A stretch of 64,000 nt of DNA from Strigops habroptila (GCF_004027225.2 NC_046358.1:7905284-7969283), one strand, 5' to 3'; shown: positions 19,916 through 35,000, counted from the first letter of the stretch. Numbers and translations are program-made. The notes: a model not told the origin generated them from the letters alone.

Positions 19916-22900
19916 TACAATATGTATATATGTATGCACAGTTTATTTGAAATTATCTGAATGAAGCCGTTGTCTTTATGCCTATAAATACATAGGCAGC
20001 AATCCTGGTGTAGTCACAAGCTGTCCCTTTGCCTGGCTGAAGAGTTTATATCCAGAAGCCATTATGTCCTATTGGTAAGAGGAGCGGTGGAGTTTGCAGT
20101 ATGGGTCTGCACAGTGCTGAAGACGGGGGTGATACAGATGTGCTAAGTACCTGCTTCTGAATGTTAAAAGTTACCACTTTGGGGAGGAAGTATAAAGCCA
20201 CTGCTGCTGCCGAGTTCCCAGGAGCCCTATGGAGTGGGCTTCTGGAAAAATACATTTTAGGAAACTACCAGTAAAAGGAAAAATAGTTCCATAAATAAAT
20301 CAACAGTATGGTTTGATTGATAGTTTCATACAGGCTGTTATGTTGTCACACTTGTCAAGCAGGTACAAGGAAAACAGTGTTGAAGCTGGAAGTTAAAGGG
20401 AGCTGACTGGTGAATCCATCGATGACAATAGCACATGGGACCTCTTTGTTTTGTCACTCTGTAATGAAAGCTTTGCTACCCAGTTAAAAGCCCTTTTTTA
20501 TCACTTGGATGGCAGCTGGCAAGAGAGCCTGAAAAAGCTAATTTGGCTGAGCAGCTCTGTGCCACATACAAGCAGGAAAATAATAGAATCATAGAATCAA
20601 ATATGATGAAAATGTGCCAGCCAACTCAGTTGCACTGGGAATTCTTTTTAAATCAGCTGGTCTTCTTAAATTAAACTCAAGTTCGAAACTTGTTTTCAAG
20701 AAATAAAAACTGGAAACTGGTGGGAGACTAATATAAAATAATTGGAAATGGCCTAACTTTCATAAAGTGCTTGTGCCTGTTGTTAAGCATGTTATTCAGC
20801 TGAAGGCTTTGATTACTTGGCATTTCTTTTGCTGAAGAGACGAATGGGGCTAAGATCACATTTTTTCCAGGATAGTGGCAAAAATTCTACTAGTTGCAGC
20901 CTGTGGAGTCAGGGTGCTTTATATAGTTTCTCCAGGCTTACAGAGTACAGACGACATTATTCAAGAGCAATGTGAAAGCTATTATTTAGCTAAAGATAAT
21001 TGACCTTTAGCTGCAAAAGAGAGCCTATATCAAGCACAACTGATATCACTAATACAAATTGGATGGGGAAAGCTATTCTTGCAATATGCTTGTAATTGAA
21101 AAGGGCTTCAGATAAAACAAAGCATCAAAGAACTGACTTGAACCGAAAGATCTTGGCTCAATGCTTACATCGGTCATCCCTTTGTTTAGCATTTTGCATG
21201 ACATTTCTGTTACGAGAATGAGAAAAACTTTTGACAAGTCTCTTAAGAAACTGAGAAACAATCTCCCCTCATGTAAGCTACTATGAACAAATTTATTATG
21301 AGGGAACAGCACATCTTGCAGTGCTCTTTTGGGGAAGGATGATTTCTCTGGTTAATTTGGAATCAGGCAACAATAGTGATTGCTAATTTGCCAGTGCGTT
21401 CTTAATGTGGTAAAGTGATTTTCCTTCTTTGCTCTGGTTCAACTTGTGGTCTCTCTACACAGCAAGGAGACTCCCCCAAAAAGAAGAGAGCTGATGTGAA
21501 AAAGCATGTCCTTGAGTGGAATGTCTCTAAACTCTAGCCTTACTGCCCAAACCCATGAATCTGAGTGAATGTGATGTAAGTTATATGAAGCATATATAGC
21601 TTATTATTTGAAATAAGGTGTCCCTAAAGTAGGCCACAGGCTGTTTGCAAACTGTGAGACCTTTGGACACAACTTATCCTTTTCATTGTAGGCTTTCTGT
21701 ATCACAATACAGATGATTTTCTTTACATAGCTACATCCTGCTGTCTATCTAGTCAGTCACCTTTCATGAAAAGCTCTGGGGACTCCTAACAGTTTGGAAA
21801 CATTTGGGCACTGCATGGAGCAATGTCCTTATGAGATCCTTTCCCCATACTTTGCAGTACATGTTGTTAGGTTGTGTGTAATTGAGAAAGAAAGAAGTTC
21901 TTGATATTCTTTACTGGAGACCTAAAAGTACCAAGTCCAATCAGTTATTTAAATGAACACAAGAGAAAGCTGATTCTGAAGCATTTTGGTACACGCAGAG
22001 TATAACTTAGGGGAGAAAGGAAGGAAGGAAGGTAGTCGAAATACCTTTAGTAGAGAGAAGTGAACTACAGGTACAGAATAGGTGAAACCTCTTTGAGAAA
22101 GAAGCTATACACTGAGCGTTGTGCCTCTGTAGTGGGTATTTGAGGCTTCAGTGGAATTTTACTACAGACTATGCTGAAGAAGGAGATTTCAGTGCAAATA
22201 TGCTCCTGTAACACTAGTAGCTTCTTACCCAGGGGCAGCAGTGTCTCTGGATGGATCCTGCAAGCAAGATTGTTTCATGTCCCCAGGAGTGAAGGAATGA
22301 AGTGAAAGATGAAAATATACATTGTGCGGTATAATTGGGAAGTGACCTTTCTCCAACCTTTGTTTCTGTTTCTTGTGTGGTTTTGGAAATTTGAAGATTA
22401 TCAGGGACTTTCTTTTCCTTTTAAATTAAAAACTTAATTCTGTAATACATTACCAGATTGTTTATTATCAAGCTGTGGGATAAGACCAACATCTAATGAC
22501 AAAATAAAAACAGTAAAAATTTTTGCTATATTAGTATTTTGCTAAGAAATGTATAATTCTACCATGTCAGGAAAACAAAAAAAAAATCACTATTCTGCAT
22601 TTTTCAGTGCTCCATACCCGTCATTCAGAAATAGAATCTGAGCCAAATGTAGTATTAAGTGCAGAGAAAGTGATACTTTGTTTGAAGTTTGGCTAGAAGG
22701 AAAATTAATGTCTCCAATGAACTAATGCTCTTTGCAGCATTTACTGCAAAACATCACTGCCGTTTGTCATTGTCCAAGACAAAACCCAGAAATGGTAGAA
22801 CCTGCTGTTTTTCAGAGTCTTACAAAATTTTCCATGCAAAATCTACATTAAACCTAAAATGCCTGTGCCTGACTTTAGGTAACACTTAGAGAATAAGAAT

Positions 22901-24582
22901 TAAATGAGTTACATTCTATTCATTTAGGCTTTTATCTTTTCAGTGACTTAAGCCACTGAACATTTGACATCTTGTGTTTAAACTGTACATTTGTCTGTGT
23001 TAAAGTCACTCCAGTGAAAGGTGTGGATTTTATGCTACAGTTTAACTGTTCTAAGGGTACTTTGCTGCCCAAAGGGGCAGTCATGCCTTCTTCCTGCTTG
23101 CTGATCTACCTGAGAGGTAATCCTGTAGTAAAATAGAAACCACAGAAGATTAAAATGTTCCACTGGATCAGAGAAGGAGACAGCAGGAACATGCATGGGG
23201 TTGTCGGGAGAAGCTGGGGTGAGTGATGTTTTCTCTTTCAGGGTCAGCGTGGCCTTGTGGCAAACCAAGACAACTGGGTAACTCTAGCAGGGTTTGTAGT
23301 TACATTTGTAATAGCTGATTCTAAATGATGATCTGTTTCTGTACGCAGTGCAGCAATTGCTCGGTGGCTCACTGTGTGCTTTTTCAAGTTCTCATGTAGT
23401 TTAGTGTTTATATTTTTGGAATCAAACCAAGGGAGCCTGGAGGTGGCTCTTGTTTCCGTGTTGTTCATTTCGAGTTGAGTTTGCTGTTACCGAAAGGAAT
23501 GCACATGACATTGCTTTGGTTATGCTTGGTTCAAAGTAACATCTGGAATAAGCAGGTAGTTTGGCTCTGTCTGTGTGTAAGGGGCTGGCAGGTCACAGAA
23601 CAGCCAAATCTGGGTGCAGAGCCAAGTGTTGGCTAAACAGACCAACTGTTAGGAGTGGGCAGGAACAAAACACTGGGAAAAGCCATTAGCATCACAGTTG
23701 CAGAACATAGATATCTATAGAGCGTTCTCAAATCCATCCTGCTCAGCTTTAAATTTCTGGTGATAGATCTTGCAAAAAGGGAGACATCTGTGATTTAGAG
23801 GTTATGTCTCTGTGTGACATCAGAGAAGAACACAGGTGACAGTGCAATTTGTGTGATATACGTAAGTGATGCAGTTTGGCTTGGAGTGAGATGAAAGGGC
23901 AGATCTTTCAATCTGAGCTTTGTGATACTCTCCTGTGCAGGTTAGGTTGATGTTACATTCATAAATACATGCACTGATTAAGCTGCATTTGTTCACAAAT
24001 TCTGGATGCTGAGCTTGAAAATTTAAGCATTAACCAGTGGCTTAGAAGTCACACCTCAACAGTGTGCAGCATTTGAGAACTGTATGAGCTAGACTCTGTG
24101 TATTTGGCCTGCTGACCAGTCAGCAGTTCGCTGCCAGGCACTGAGTGTGACATGAATACTGATGTACCATACTGATCCTTCGTGCTCCTGACAGAATATT
24201 GCTAATACTGGATTTAAATCTACACATAGAGATCATGTAGCACTTAAAAGCCAGGAGTGAGCTGTGGGTCTTCCCATGCAGCACCATAGCCCTGCAGCAC
24301 TTCGGGCATCCCCCTTACTTGTGGCACAAGTAGCAATGCCTAAAGGAAGAAACATTAACTTTTGTGTCTTTCTCACTTGACAGAGACCTGATTGTTGCAA
24401 GTGGGCACCAACTTTCAGTAAACCCTCCCTTAAATCCCTGACATGCGGCTCCAGGCTGCTGCCAGTGGACTGAAGAGAGAGCACACTGCTTTAGCTTCGG
24501 GGATGTTCCAGTGGAGTGCGCACTGTCTGTTGGAATGTGGAGCATGACGATGTTATTTTCCAGTGGAAGGTATGTTTGGAAG

Positions 24583-24604
24583 GCCCTTATTTGCCAATAA
24601 GGGC
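24583..24604. repeat. Small perfect hairpin
   Basis: A 9-bp stem (GCCCTTATT / AATAAGGGC) has a 4-nt TGCC loop. It is intergenic with no assigned role. Confidence 0.7.
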
Positions 24605-25444
24605 AGTTTTTCATCTTGCAAGAAGAGTTTGGAAGTGGCAGTTTATATGGGGGGATTCTTCTCTCAATTTGACTGTTGTTCTGAATAACTCCATGGTCTC
24701 CTTTCTTACAATATATACAAATGCAACTTAAAAACATCTTTGTATTTTATCTACCAAACTATATCTAGCTGCAACTTGATGGTGAATATTCATATTCCTG
24801 TTTGTACTATGAGGTAGGTAAATGTTAACGCTGTAATGCCACCTGAAGCCTTTCATTATTCTGGTAGCCTTTGTACCCTTCCTGACTATTTTCTGTAGGA
24901 TGGATTATAGTTCAAGAACATAATCACATGCTACCCTTCGCTGTAAGTTCAGGATCAAGGTTATAATCCTGCTTATGGGTCCATGCTTATAAACAAACAT
25001 AAGAAACAGGTTGTGCTGGAGTGTGTATTAATGATTGAATATTGTGACAGTGTTCAAGGCTTTAAATAAGATCAGGTGTCCTGGAGATTCCTGCTGAATA
25101 CCTCATCATCTTTTGTGCAATAATTTGCATACTGAAGACATGGTGGCTGGTGAACACACAGTTGTTCTGGTGAGGAGGGTGGTTAGAGAGCTACTCAATT
25201 CAGTTTGTGGGTTTTCTTGCATCTGCAGGTAAGTAAAACAGCCAGACCTTGAGACAGAGTTCATCCAACTAAAGCCACTGACACCAGCTGAGACACTGTT
25301 GAAGAAAAAACATATGTTCAAACCAAAAAAGTGGTGCAGACTGAGTGTGCTCTGTTCTGCTTGCAGCAAATGCATAGTGCAAGAACAATACAGAGGGCTC
25401 ACAGTTTGCAACATTAGGAAATGGGGAAACAACAGAGAAAAAAA

Positions 25445-25617
25445 TTATTCACAGTGAGAGTGGTTAAACACTAGAAGAGGTGCCCAAAGAGGCTGTGAAA
25501 TCACTGCCCGTGAACATTTTTGAGTGGAAAGACATGTAACTTTGGAAGTGAACCCTGCTTTGATCAGGAATCTGGATGAGATTACCTTGGGGGCCCTTTC
25601 CAATGTTTTGAGATTCT
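25445..25617 (+). mobile_element. Old diverged CR1 LINE fragment
   Basis: It reads like a degraded CR1 3' region in forward orientation: ATTCACAGTGAGAGTGG, AGAGGTGCCCAAAGAGG, then GGGGGCCCTTTCCAATG near its end. It lacks an intact tail and has many differences, so it is probably an old insertion. Confidence 0.65.
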
Positions 25618-28600
25618 AAAAAATGACATATTCAGGTTCCCTTTCCCCAGTATGAAGCACACTTGCCTGAAATGGAAAGACTGGTTCATGAGGTGTTAAA
25701 CACATTTGTTTATTCTTTTAAATTGTACACACCACTCATGCATTATACCCACATTCAGAACAGGTACAGGAACCTCTGACTTCCTTTAGAGCATGTAAAA
25801 ATACCTCAGGAGGGGATGTGGTATCTCCTCCTGTCTTCTGGAATGTGTACCTGCCTTGGGCATCATCTTTCATGGAAACTGATGGATAAATTTAACCAGG
25901 TAGTGAATGACACAGTTGAAGTCAGTTCAATTGAAATAGGCATTCAGGAAAAATTCCTCTCTTTGAAGAAGAAAGAACATACTGGAACTGAAATAATTTT
26001 CTGTGGGGAAACCGATTCCAGCCTGAGAGGACCTAGCAGAGTACTGAAAAGATGCTATCCTTGGATCTAGCAGGCAAACATTTCCATAGAGCACTTGGGG
26101 ATTTTAAAGATATCTTTAGGCTGGTTTTAATGAGTGAAAGCTGAATACTGTAGGTACAAGTCAAAAACCAGCTAAGTGGTAGAAGAGGTTTGCTGATTAA
26201 TGAAAAGAACGGTAGCTCCCTTGGAGACACCAGTTCTTACTTTTATGTTGTTCTGTTTGTTGTTCCCCACTGAAGATTTACAAACCTGGGAGAAGCAGTT
26301 GGCAAGTGGTGGTGAGTGAAGCTGTATATGCCACCCACAACACACCTTCCATCCAAAGCTGTCAGTGGTGTTGTGTGCATGTTGCTACAGAGCAAAACCC
26401 AACCCTTGCTTTGAAGTGATGAGAGATTTCTACCTACTGCATGAAGCTCTGTCTTAGCGCAGTTTTAGTCAGCTTATACTGAAACAGTGCAAAACGGTGG
26501 TGCTTGAGAAAACTGAATGTGAGGTTGACATCCGACTAATGCTTCATTTTGTGTACAGGCTTATTTCTGCCCTTCTTGTCAGACTAGATATTACAGTCCA
26601 AGTCTCCCTATAAATGACTCCGATTGCCTTATAAGAAAATGGAAGAAGAAAGGGCAAAAGAGTATCCTGCAGAAGAATCTGTGCATTTGATTTGTCAGGA
26701 TCATCCACACAGAAAAAGGAAGGTAGTTATTTCAAAGATGCCTAGATTTTATTGGGCACAGGGAGTTTTGCCTTTTACATCAAAACTCGCCATGAAAGTA
26801 ACTTTGTTAAAATGTGACCGTAAAAAATTTGATTATGATTGCCAAAGTAATATTCCTGTCTCAGCCCTTATAAGACTTCATATGCCTCTCAATCTCAGTT
26901 ACTTCAGAGGTTTGTTCATGATCAGTGAAAGGTCAATGCCTTCAGCCCGTAGTCGCTGATTTATTGTCTTACACTTTGCAAAAGATTTCCAATACTTTTT
27001 ATCATCACATTTTATCATGATCCTTCAGCTCTGTGGAATAAAATATTGTGCAGCTCAAACATGGTGGGTTTCTAGAAGTGATCCATTACAAGTCCTGTTG
27101 CCTGATACTGTCTCACAAGTGAGACAAGGTTTTTCTACTTGTTTCTTCTATATGATGGGAAAACATGTAGAAATATTTCACTCCAGCCCAGTACATGCAG
27201 TGGAATTTCAGTATGTGCGATACCTAAAATCAAAATCATAACTCAGCAAGGCAAAATAAAAGATCAACTAAATTAGATGTAATTAGAGATATAAATTACA
27301 CATTTCTAAGGAAAAGAAAGGCAAGAAGTGCATTCAAGGAGTATCAATTCTTAATTTTCTCCCTTTCATAAAAGGAGGTACGTGAGTGTGTGCGTGGGTA
27401 TGGGTGTATATAAATACGTGTTGGAAAGGAGGGAAAGAAGGGGGAGTGAAAAGAAGAGGAAAAACAGAAGATTAAAAACCCTCTGTTTTGCAGTTACTTG
27501 TATGGTTTGAATACTTGTATGGTGTAGAATGCAGGGTCCCCAGCAGTATTCTCCTTCTGCCGGAAGACATACATACGCAAGTGAAAGCAGTATGGCTCAG
27601 GTCCTGACCAGATGGTCTGTTTCAGTGTGCAGTGTATGATCACCACTGCCTTCTGGGATTTGTAGAATAAGTATGGTTGTAAGATGCCAGTTGCTCAGCC
27701 ACAAGGTGAATCCAGTTTTTCTCTGTAACACAACGAATGACAGTATGACCGGCTACTGCAGGACACAATACCATCTTAGAAATACCAACTGAAATCTGTA
27801 TTTTGTACACTTTCATAACTAAGTGGTTTTGCAATCAGTTATTATTAGTACAGTTATTGTCTTTGGATGCTGACAGCTAATGCTTTTATGAAGTGTTAAT
27901 AACTGCTTTCCATCACTGTGGACAGGTTATAGAAATGTTCTCAAGACCTCTCACTTTGAGGTAAATGTAGAAACCAAGTAACAAGTTCTACTTACTGCAT
28001 TTCTTGTTGATTCCACTCAGATTTTCCAGTCACTAATCAGACATGAAAATAACATGGTCCTTTGTACTCTAACTGCTACAGAGTACCGAGGTAAGAAAGT
28101 TATTTAAAAAAGAAAAATCATTTTTTCCTCCCACTGGGGTAAGATCAGCACGTAGTTGAGTAACTGTCTTGTATCCTTAAAGAAAGGTGGTAAAAGTCTC
28201 CTTGAAATAGGCATTATAAAACTTGGAGTTCTCCATGGGGATTAGGAGGCTGAAATTCATGCCTTAGTTATGCTTGATCAGCTTCTCCCACTTCCCAAGG
28301 TAGTGTTTTGGTCAGCGGGTTGTTGATTATTGGTACATGGGTGGTTATGGTGGGTTCAGAAGAGAGTCTTGATTTTAATTCCAAATTAGACCAATAAGTT
28401 TTGAAATCTTGGTGGTTTTTTCATGAGATGAAAGCTTTCTCTTTTCCACCATTACCTTACACTTCATACAATGTGGAATTAATCTTTTGGTAATTCAGCT
28501 TCCTTAGGATATATGGCTCGTGCTGTGTGCTGGGTTTCCCTTCATTCATCTGGAATAGTATGCCCAGAAGAGGCATAAACATTAACTTTTTTCTTTGTTT

Positions 28601-31223
28601 TTGGTTGTCTCTGGCTACTAAGTGCATTTTGTATAACCTAAACCTCATTGTTCACTAACAAAAGATCTCCTTGGGAAAAGCCAACCCCATTCATCTCCTT
28701 ACATGGCCTCTTCATCTTCTGAGGCCTGAGAGAAAGCTTTGATGCTGGTGCCAGTGCCCAGTAGTTCCTAAGAAGAGAGAGTTCAGACATACTCAGGCCA
28801 GACCTGTCTTCTCTCTCCACTTAATTTTCTGCTTGTTCCATTTACTTTCTGGGTATTCCCATCATTTATGTCAACCTGATAAGCCATATTACAGACAGCA
28901 CACAGAGGGTGGTAATGGGCTGAGGCAGGTAATACCACTCTACTTCTCAATTCACAGATTTAAGAAAAATAGCTTGAATTTTTAAGAACATTTGCTCCCT
29001 GTCCTTTGCGTGTGCAAGTTCTCCCTCTGGGTTGAGAGGAGAGTAGAATTTTTTAAGAGAGTAATTTATTAGCCCTCTTCATTCCTTTCAGTTCTCCACA
29101 TAAGGCCATTTGGCTTTCCAGTGCTTCTGCTTTGCTTTTCTTCTCCCTGCAGAAGAGCATAATTTTGCATTATCAATGAACATCAGTCCAGACCTCAAAG
29201 GAATGCAATTTCTTGGGCTCAGGAAGGAATCCAGAGGTTAGTATCATAAATCCTATGTATGCTCTGCGGCTGTTCCAGCTCTTAGCCAATTTTGGCAATA
29301 GGGTCATTTCATCTAGCACTCATGTAGTAAAACACATTTCTTTTATGACCTCCTAGCCAGCTGTTCAGGCTAAATCACTGTATGTACAGTCATGACCTGA
29401 CTAATGCCTGTGCATGTCTCAACTGCTTTCCTGTTATTCTGTCTGTAGAATAGTGCAAAGTTCTCCTTATGAGGTGGTGTTCCTGGAAGACAGAGCCTGC
29501 TGCTACGCATAAAAAAATAGGCAGTGATTTTTCTGTGGGTGACGGCATGCACAGATCACAGAGTCAAGGAGGTCCTAGCTGGAGGTTGACTTAGTGTAAG
29601 AAATGGAGTTCTTGGAGCAGATGAGTCTCTGTGGCCTGGAAGGATGGTTCCTCATTGCTGTGGTCCCCAGTTTTTTAGTGCAAGGTTCCACAAGGAGACG
29701 ATCAGAGATGCTTTCATCTCTGTGAGATTTTTCTTCATGTGTTTCAGGTTTTCATTAAAGAAGTGTGAAAGCTGAAAGCATGTTTAAGGACGTTTTCAAA
29801 TCTTTTCATGCCTCTGATAGTATCAGGTCATGGGTCTCCAAACAGACTTTTCAGCAGGAAGAGAACGAAAAGAAAAGCAAAGCTCTGGTTTCTCAAAAGC
29901 CATTCATCATCTAAAAAATGTTTCACTGAAGCAAGAGGTGCTTTGGTGAGCTCAGATCTCATGACATTGTTCGCTTGGCTGGCAATTCTGCGGCACCCTC
30001 ACCTCTGACTTCCTGCAGGCACAGCAGAAACAGCAGGCACAGCATGTACCTACCTCCACTTCTAGGGAAGAGCCATGGAGCAAACTTCTAAGCTCTTCTG
30101 CTGTTGCCCCCAGGGCAGCCAGGGGCCTGAGCTTCTGCTGTTCATCCGTCCTTTGTCCTGGTTCCTTTGTTTTATTCTCCTCCTATGTTAGACTGTTTCG
30201 CTCTGATAGGTTTTCTGAATTCTGCTTTTCTTTCCTTCATCACGTCTGTCGTAAGAAGAATGACAGCTTTATTTTGAGCTCTCATTGTTGGCAAAATTTG
30301 TAAAATGAGTTCTGTATCTCTTCCTATAATACAAACAATCATGTTATTGTGATGAAGTACATCTTAGGCTTTAGTCCAATTAGCAGGCTCTCAAACTACA
30401 ACATATTGTAGTTAACACTGGTACGGACGTATGTCTTTGTGAGTCCACTGGCTGTTTGGACTGCTGCTGCACCCTGAATCCATTCTGGAAGCAGACTGTA
30501 TCGGAGAAGGAACAGCCAAGTGTATTATTGTAATAGAGAGGAAATAACATATTACAGGGATTTAAAGATGATGTTTACTTCAGGGCAGAGGGGCTCACTC
30601 AGTGCTTATGGTACCTCTTAAGCCCTCCTTGTGAAATAAGGAAGAAATGTCAGGACCAGCACAAACTCTTGTTGCAGAGGTAGATTTCATTTAAAAATAA
30701 AGTATCTGCATGCCTGGAGCTGGGCTTTAAGAATACGGAGATGCAAATGCTGCTGTGGCAAAGATTCCTGCAGGGAAATAGGACCCTGTCTTACCTTTAT
30801 CATTAACACATGACTATCTATTTCCATATGTAGATTACATTTGCCTAAGAGAGAGTATGTGTCCTTGACAGCTATGGCTGTCCAATGTATCTTTAGCTTA
30901 CTACCACCCTGCAAAACCCACCAGCAATCCCTGAAATTTAGTCTGGATTCATAGAGGTTTTCTGACAACAGAATACCTTCTACTCTCATAGCTGTGTTTT
31001 CTACCCCTTTCAGAGAAAAGGACAGGTCTCTTTAGCAGTATCTGTCTGCTCTAAAGAATTCTTGTTTCAGCTGGCCCAGTGGAGTCCTGAACACTGTGTC
31101 CAGGATTTTTGACCATGAGGCTATGATGAGATCAGATGTCAGACATCTTAAAAGGCTTCCAATTGAAATCAATGGGATTTTACACATCCACAAGTATGAG
31201 ATTGGTGCCAGAGTGATCAGTAA

Positions 31224-32081
31224 CTTATAGAAATGAATGCTGGGGGAGCAGAGATTCAATTTTCCTCTTTCCATATTCTAGAATCATGATCTACTGGATA
31301 GGTATGAAGTCAGTAATGGAGCAGTAGGAGCTTATGGACTGGGGCTAGGACATTTTGTTGTGCAGAGATTAGGTGTAGTTCTTGTTTGCCATTGAAACTT
31401 CATTCTGGTTGTAGTCTGAAGGCTGCTCTGGAGTTTCACTATTACATTGCCTTCAGCTGAACTTTTTTGAAAGAACACTGTTCATCCAAACCCATCAGAA
31501 AGACTAAATGCTTTCTTGGCTGTGGAAGAAGGTGGCTGTAAAAGAAATGGTAATGAAAGATAAGAGGAGAGGCAAAGATCGTAGAAGCATATTTGTACAT
31601 ATGTATATAGGAGTATATCAGCCCCAGTTATATGCTGCTGAAAGGAATATTCGTTGCCCAGATAGTCATCTGCTTTTAGCTCCAGCAGACTTGAAATGAT
31701 GTCTGATTGATGCTGCGTATTTCATTATATCAGTTAGTGCTTGCTGGTAAGGAAACGAAAAGAATGAACTGCATTCTTTCACCTGGATACAGCATATTAA
31801 AGATAAGCTTTGGTGTGAGATGATTTAATTCTTCTACTGCTTGCTGGTATAGTACATATTGTTTTTGCAAAGGAGGTGCAGCAGTTAGTCATGAGAACTG
31901 GAATTCACTTCCAGCTCTGAAGAGAGGATCAGAAAGTGGCTCTTCATAGTAAAAAGCATTTGCTTTTACAAAAGCTCCTACTGCTCCATTACTGACTTCA
32001 TACCTATCCAGTAGATCATGATTCTAGAATATGGAAAGAGGAAAATTGAATCTCTGCTCCCCCAGCATTCATTTCTATAAG
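31224..32081. repeat. Perfect 110-bp inverted repeat with 638-bp spacer
   Basis: The arm at 31224-31333 is the exact reverse complement of 31972-32081: 110 of 110 positions match by base-by-base reading. Similarity stops abruptly at both the outer and inner edges. The spacer is 31334-31971. No matching target-site duplication is visible (TCAGTAA before, GAACAAT after). The arms carry no CR1 signature and no recognised coding sequence. The spacer holds a 63-codon frame at 31508-31699 with no recognisable features. The cause is unknown: a recent inverted duplication, a DNA element with long terminal inverted repeats, or an assembly artefact. Confidence 0.93.
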
Positions 32082-35000
32082 GAACAATAGTATACATGTC
32101 CTTCCTGAGCCTTTTCAGAAGGCTCAGCTACCCCAGTTGGCTTTCACACAGTAGGTTTAGACTTTTGCAATTGGCCCTTACCCTTAGACTCCCCTGGATG
32201 ACAGGCACATCAGCTGTGCAAAGCTGCAGCGTGTCTCCTGCACCGTGCTGTGCTGTGTCTGAAGGGTTGCTGCTAACTTACACCACAGTGTCAAGGGCTG
32301 ACACTGTGCTGTGAGTGCCTCCTGACCTGACTATACCAAATGTCTACCCTGACAAATGGCTTTGGTGTCAGGAATGTCAGAAAGAAAGAGACCTGAGACA
32401 CCTTCCTTGTCCTCTGAAGGAACAAATGCTGATGTTAATGAAGGTCTACAGACTCACTGAGGGACTGTAACCACATGGCTTCTTTTTGGCTTTTTCTTGA
32501 CTTAATTCTGCAAAGGGACTAGCTGTCAGTCTGCCCAGCGCTTTGCACTGCCACAGCAGTAGTAGTTGTTATTATGATTGTTGAAATACACTGCTGTGTC
32601 TCACAGAGATGATTCAGCTGGCTGCGTATTTCCCTGAATATTTTAAAAGAAAGTATAAAATCCCCACTGCCACAAGATTTGAGGTTCCATTTGTACAATC
32701 AATGCAGTGCAATTAGACTCCTCAAAAGCAGGGAACAGGCAAACATTACCTTCAATTAGTAGCTGGAACATTCATTCTGCTATGCCATATCCTGAAGAAA
32801 ATGCAGTATGTCCTGGAAACTCTAATCAGTCTAAATGCAGGATGCTTTGGTTTACTTTGGCATACAAGCATTAGATAGATAGAAAATACATCAGTGATTT
32901 GGGTCTATAATGGTGGTTGAGGCTTATAGTGAAGAAGGACTGATGATTTGCCTCCCGTCAAATATGTTGAGGGAACATTTCACCTATGGGTGCTTTCTGT
33001 GGGCTCTCCCAAACATCTATCTGAGTTCAGAGCAGCTGCCTTGTTAGATCAGAGCTCTCAAGCCTACATGTACCTGCTATGTCCCTGTGTCTTCATTGCA
33101 CATGCATTTTAGATTGTCAGCATTTCAAGATTTGATTCTATGTCTTCATTATATAGTTGAGGTGTAAGGAAGGAACAGGGTATTTCTAGCAGAGGGGTTC
33201 CCAGCTTGTTTTTCAATTGCAGCCATACTAAGTTTTTTCCAGGTATTCCAAAATACTATGTAAGCAGTCACTGCAACTCAAGTCTGTATTGTTTCAAGGG
33301 AACAGCATAACCACTTTGACATACTGCTGTTTTATTTAGTATGACCAAATGGAACAACCCCATTTTGGTTTACAATACAGCCAATCCTAACACAGGTTTT
33401 TTTTCAAGTAAGAAAAATTATACCATAAATATACAAGCTTTACACTTGAGAAGATGGAGAGGAAAACTTTATCATCAATGTGCAAAACTATATAATAATT
33501 TATAACATTCTCCCTCCCAGCTGTAAAACGTATGTCTTCTTTCAGTGTACACTGCCATATTCAAACGCTGGCTAAGTGCGCGTTTTCCTTTCCCATATGG
33601 ATGATTCTCTTGGCAGCAGGGGAACATTCTGCAGCCTTTATTACAAAGCCTACTGCTTTGAACAATGCAGGGCTGCCTCCAGTCCCTACCCGGGCCTGCC
33701 CACAAACAGCACTTCCATTAGCAATGACAATGAAATTGAAGGGTGCAGCCTGTGAGTCACAGGTGAGAAAGGAGAGAAAACATGGGTCTGAGTATAAAAG
33801 AGGGCTCAGCTGCTCAAAGCATGGTCATTGTGCCTGTATACCATGGAGACACGTACATTACATGGGAAAAACTGTTGTCACTATAGCAAAGTCAGAAATA
33901 CAGGTCACAAGAGGGCAGCATAATCTCACTGCTCAGGGTGACAAAATTTGAGAGATTGGGTCGTTCATCTTCCACAACTCAAACTCCTGTTTTGGAGAAT
34001 CAGAATGTCCTGTGTCTAACTAGCTGGTGCTTCCCAGGCTCTAAACTACTCTGTGTATAGGTGAAAATCCTGTTACATCACTTTTCAAACCAACCTATTT
34101 AATCTAAATGCAGATGCACTGTGATACTGCTGAAAAAAATTGCTCACCCGGAGTTCAATGCTGAAAAAAAACTACACCAGCATGTTATCTAACTAATCAA
34201 TAAAAAAGCAACATTTATGGAACATTGACTTTACAAAGCCTATGCAACTGAGAGTCATGTTTGTTATATTTTCCTTTCCTTTCTGCTCTTGACAGCAAGA
34301 TACTCTGAATCCTGCCTCAAAATACACATTTCTTACTGAAAATTATTTTTTATAGTAGTACTGAGTGGTTATATTACCTGTGAAGAGCTTATTTAGTGTA
34401 TTATTCTCTTTCTGTTTTGGGGATATGTACGTAATCTACATTCAATTTTCATCCGCCTATTTGCCTGCCTGTCTCTGTGTCCCTCTTTCCAGTAAATCTG
34501 CCCATTCTTACCATTCTTCATGAGCTGGACCTTTCAGATGCACAGTACTTGATTTGGAAAAGAAGAACTGTGCTAGGGAGAGATGATTCATCACATCAGT
34601 CACCGTGTTATATAATGCTGAGTGATAGCAACTGCTGAGAACAATCCGAGCAGCAACATTCCGACATGCGAAATTAAGTGAAATGTCTGTAAAAATAAAT
34701 GAAGGCATCTGCGTATACTTGAAAAGAAAACAAGCCAGGAGAGCAAGGCAAAAATCTACCCATTTTCAAATGATTTGCAATTTTCTGTGGTATTACTGCA
34801 GAATTAAACCATAGTTACTTCAATGTACCTTCTAGGTGCACTTTTCTGGGAAGTTCATAGAATCATAGTTCTAATAGTTGCTTATATCTACCAAGTGAAT
34901 ATGACATTTTGGCACATGTGAAAATGGGGCTTATGGGTATTTACCTGCTTATAGGTATATTTTCAGAGGACACTTTTGCAAACGTAAAACTTTTGGACAT

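Larger units (their letters stand above)
19916..31223. other. Intergenic segment, no gene supported
   Basis: I see no exon set with coding character and splice sites on either strand over 11.3 kb. Contents I can name are an old CR1 piece (25445-25617), a short GGAA run at 22018-22031 and a 9-bp-stem hairpin at 24583-24604. Open frames here are short and lack domain signatures, including the 111-codon one at 26624-26959. Confidence 0.6.

Noticed and set aside
20583-20600. ATAGAATCATAGAATC word resembling a CR1 tail
   Set aside because: Only the tail word is present, with no adjoining CR1 sequence. The similar word at 34857 was treated the same way.
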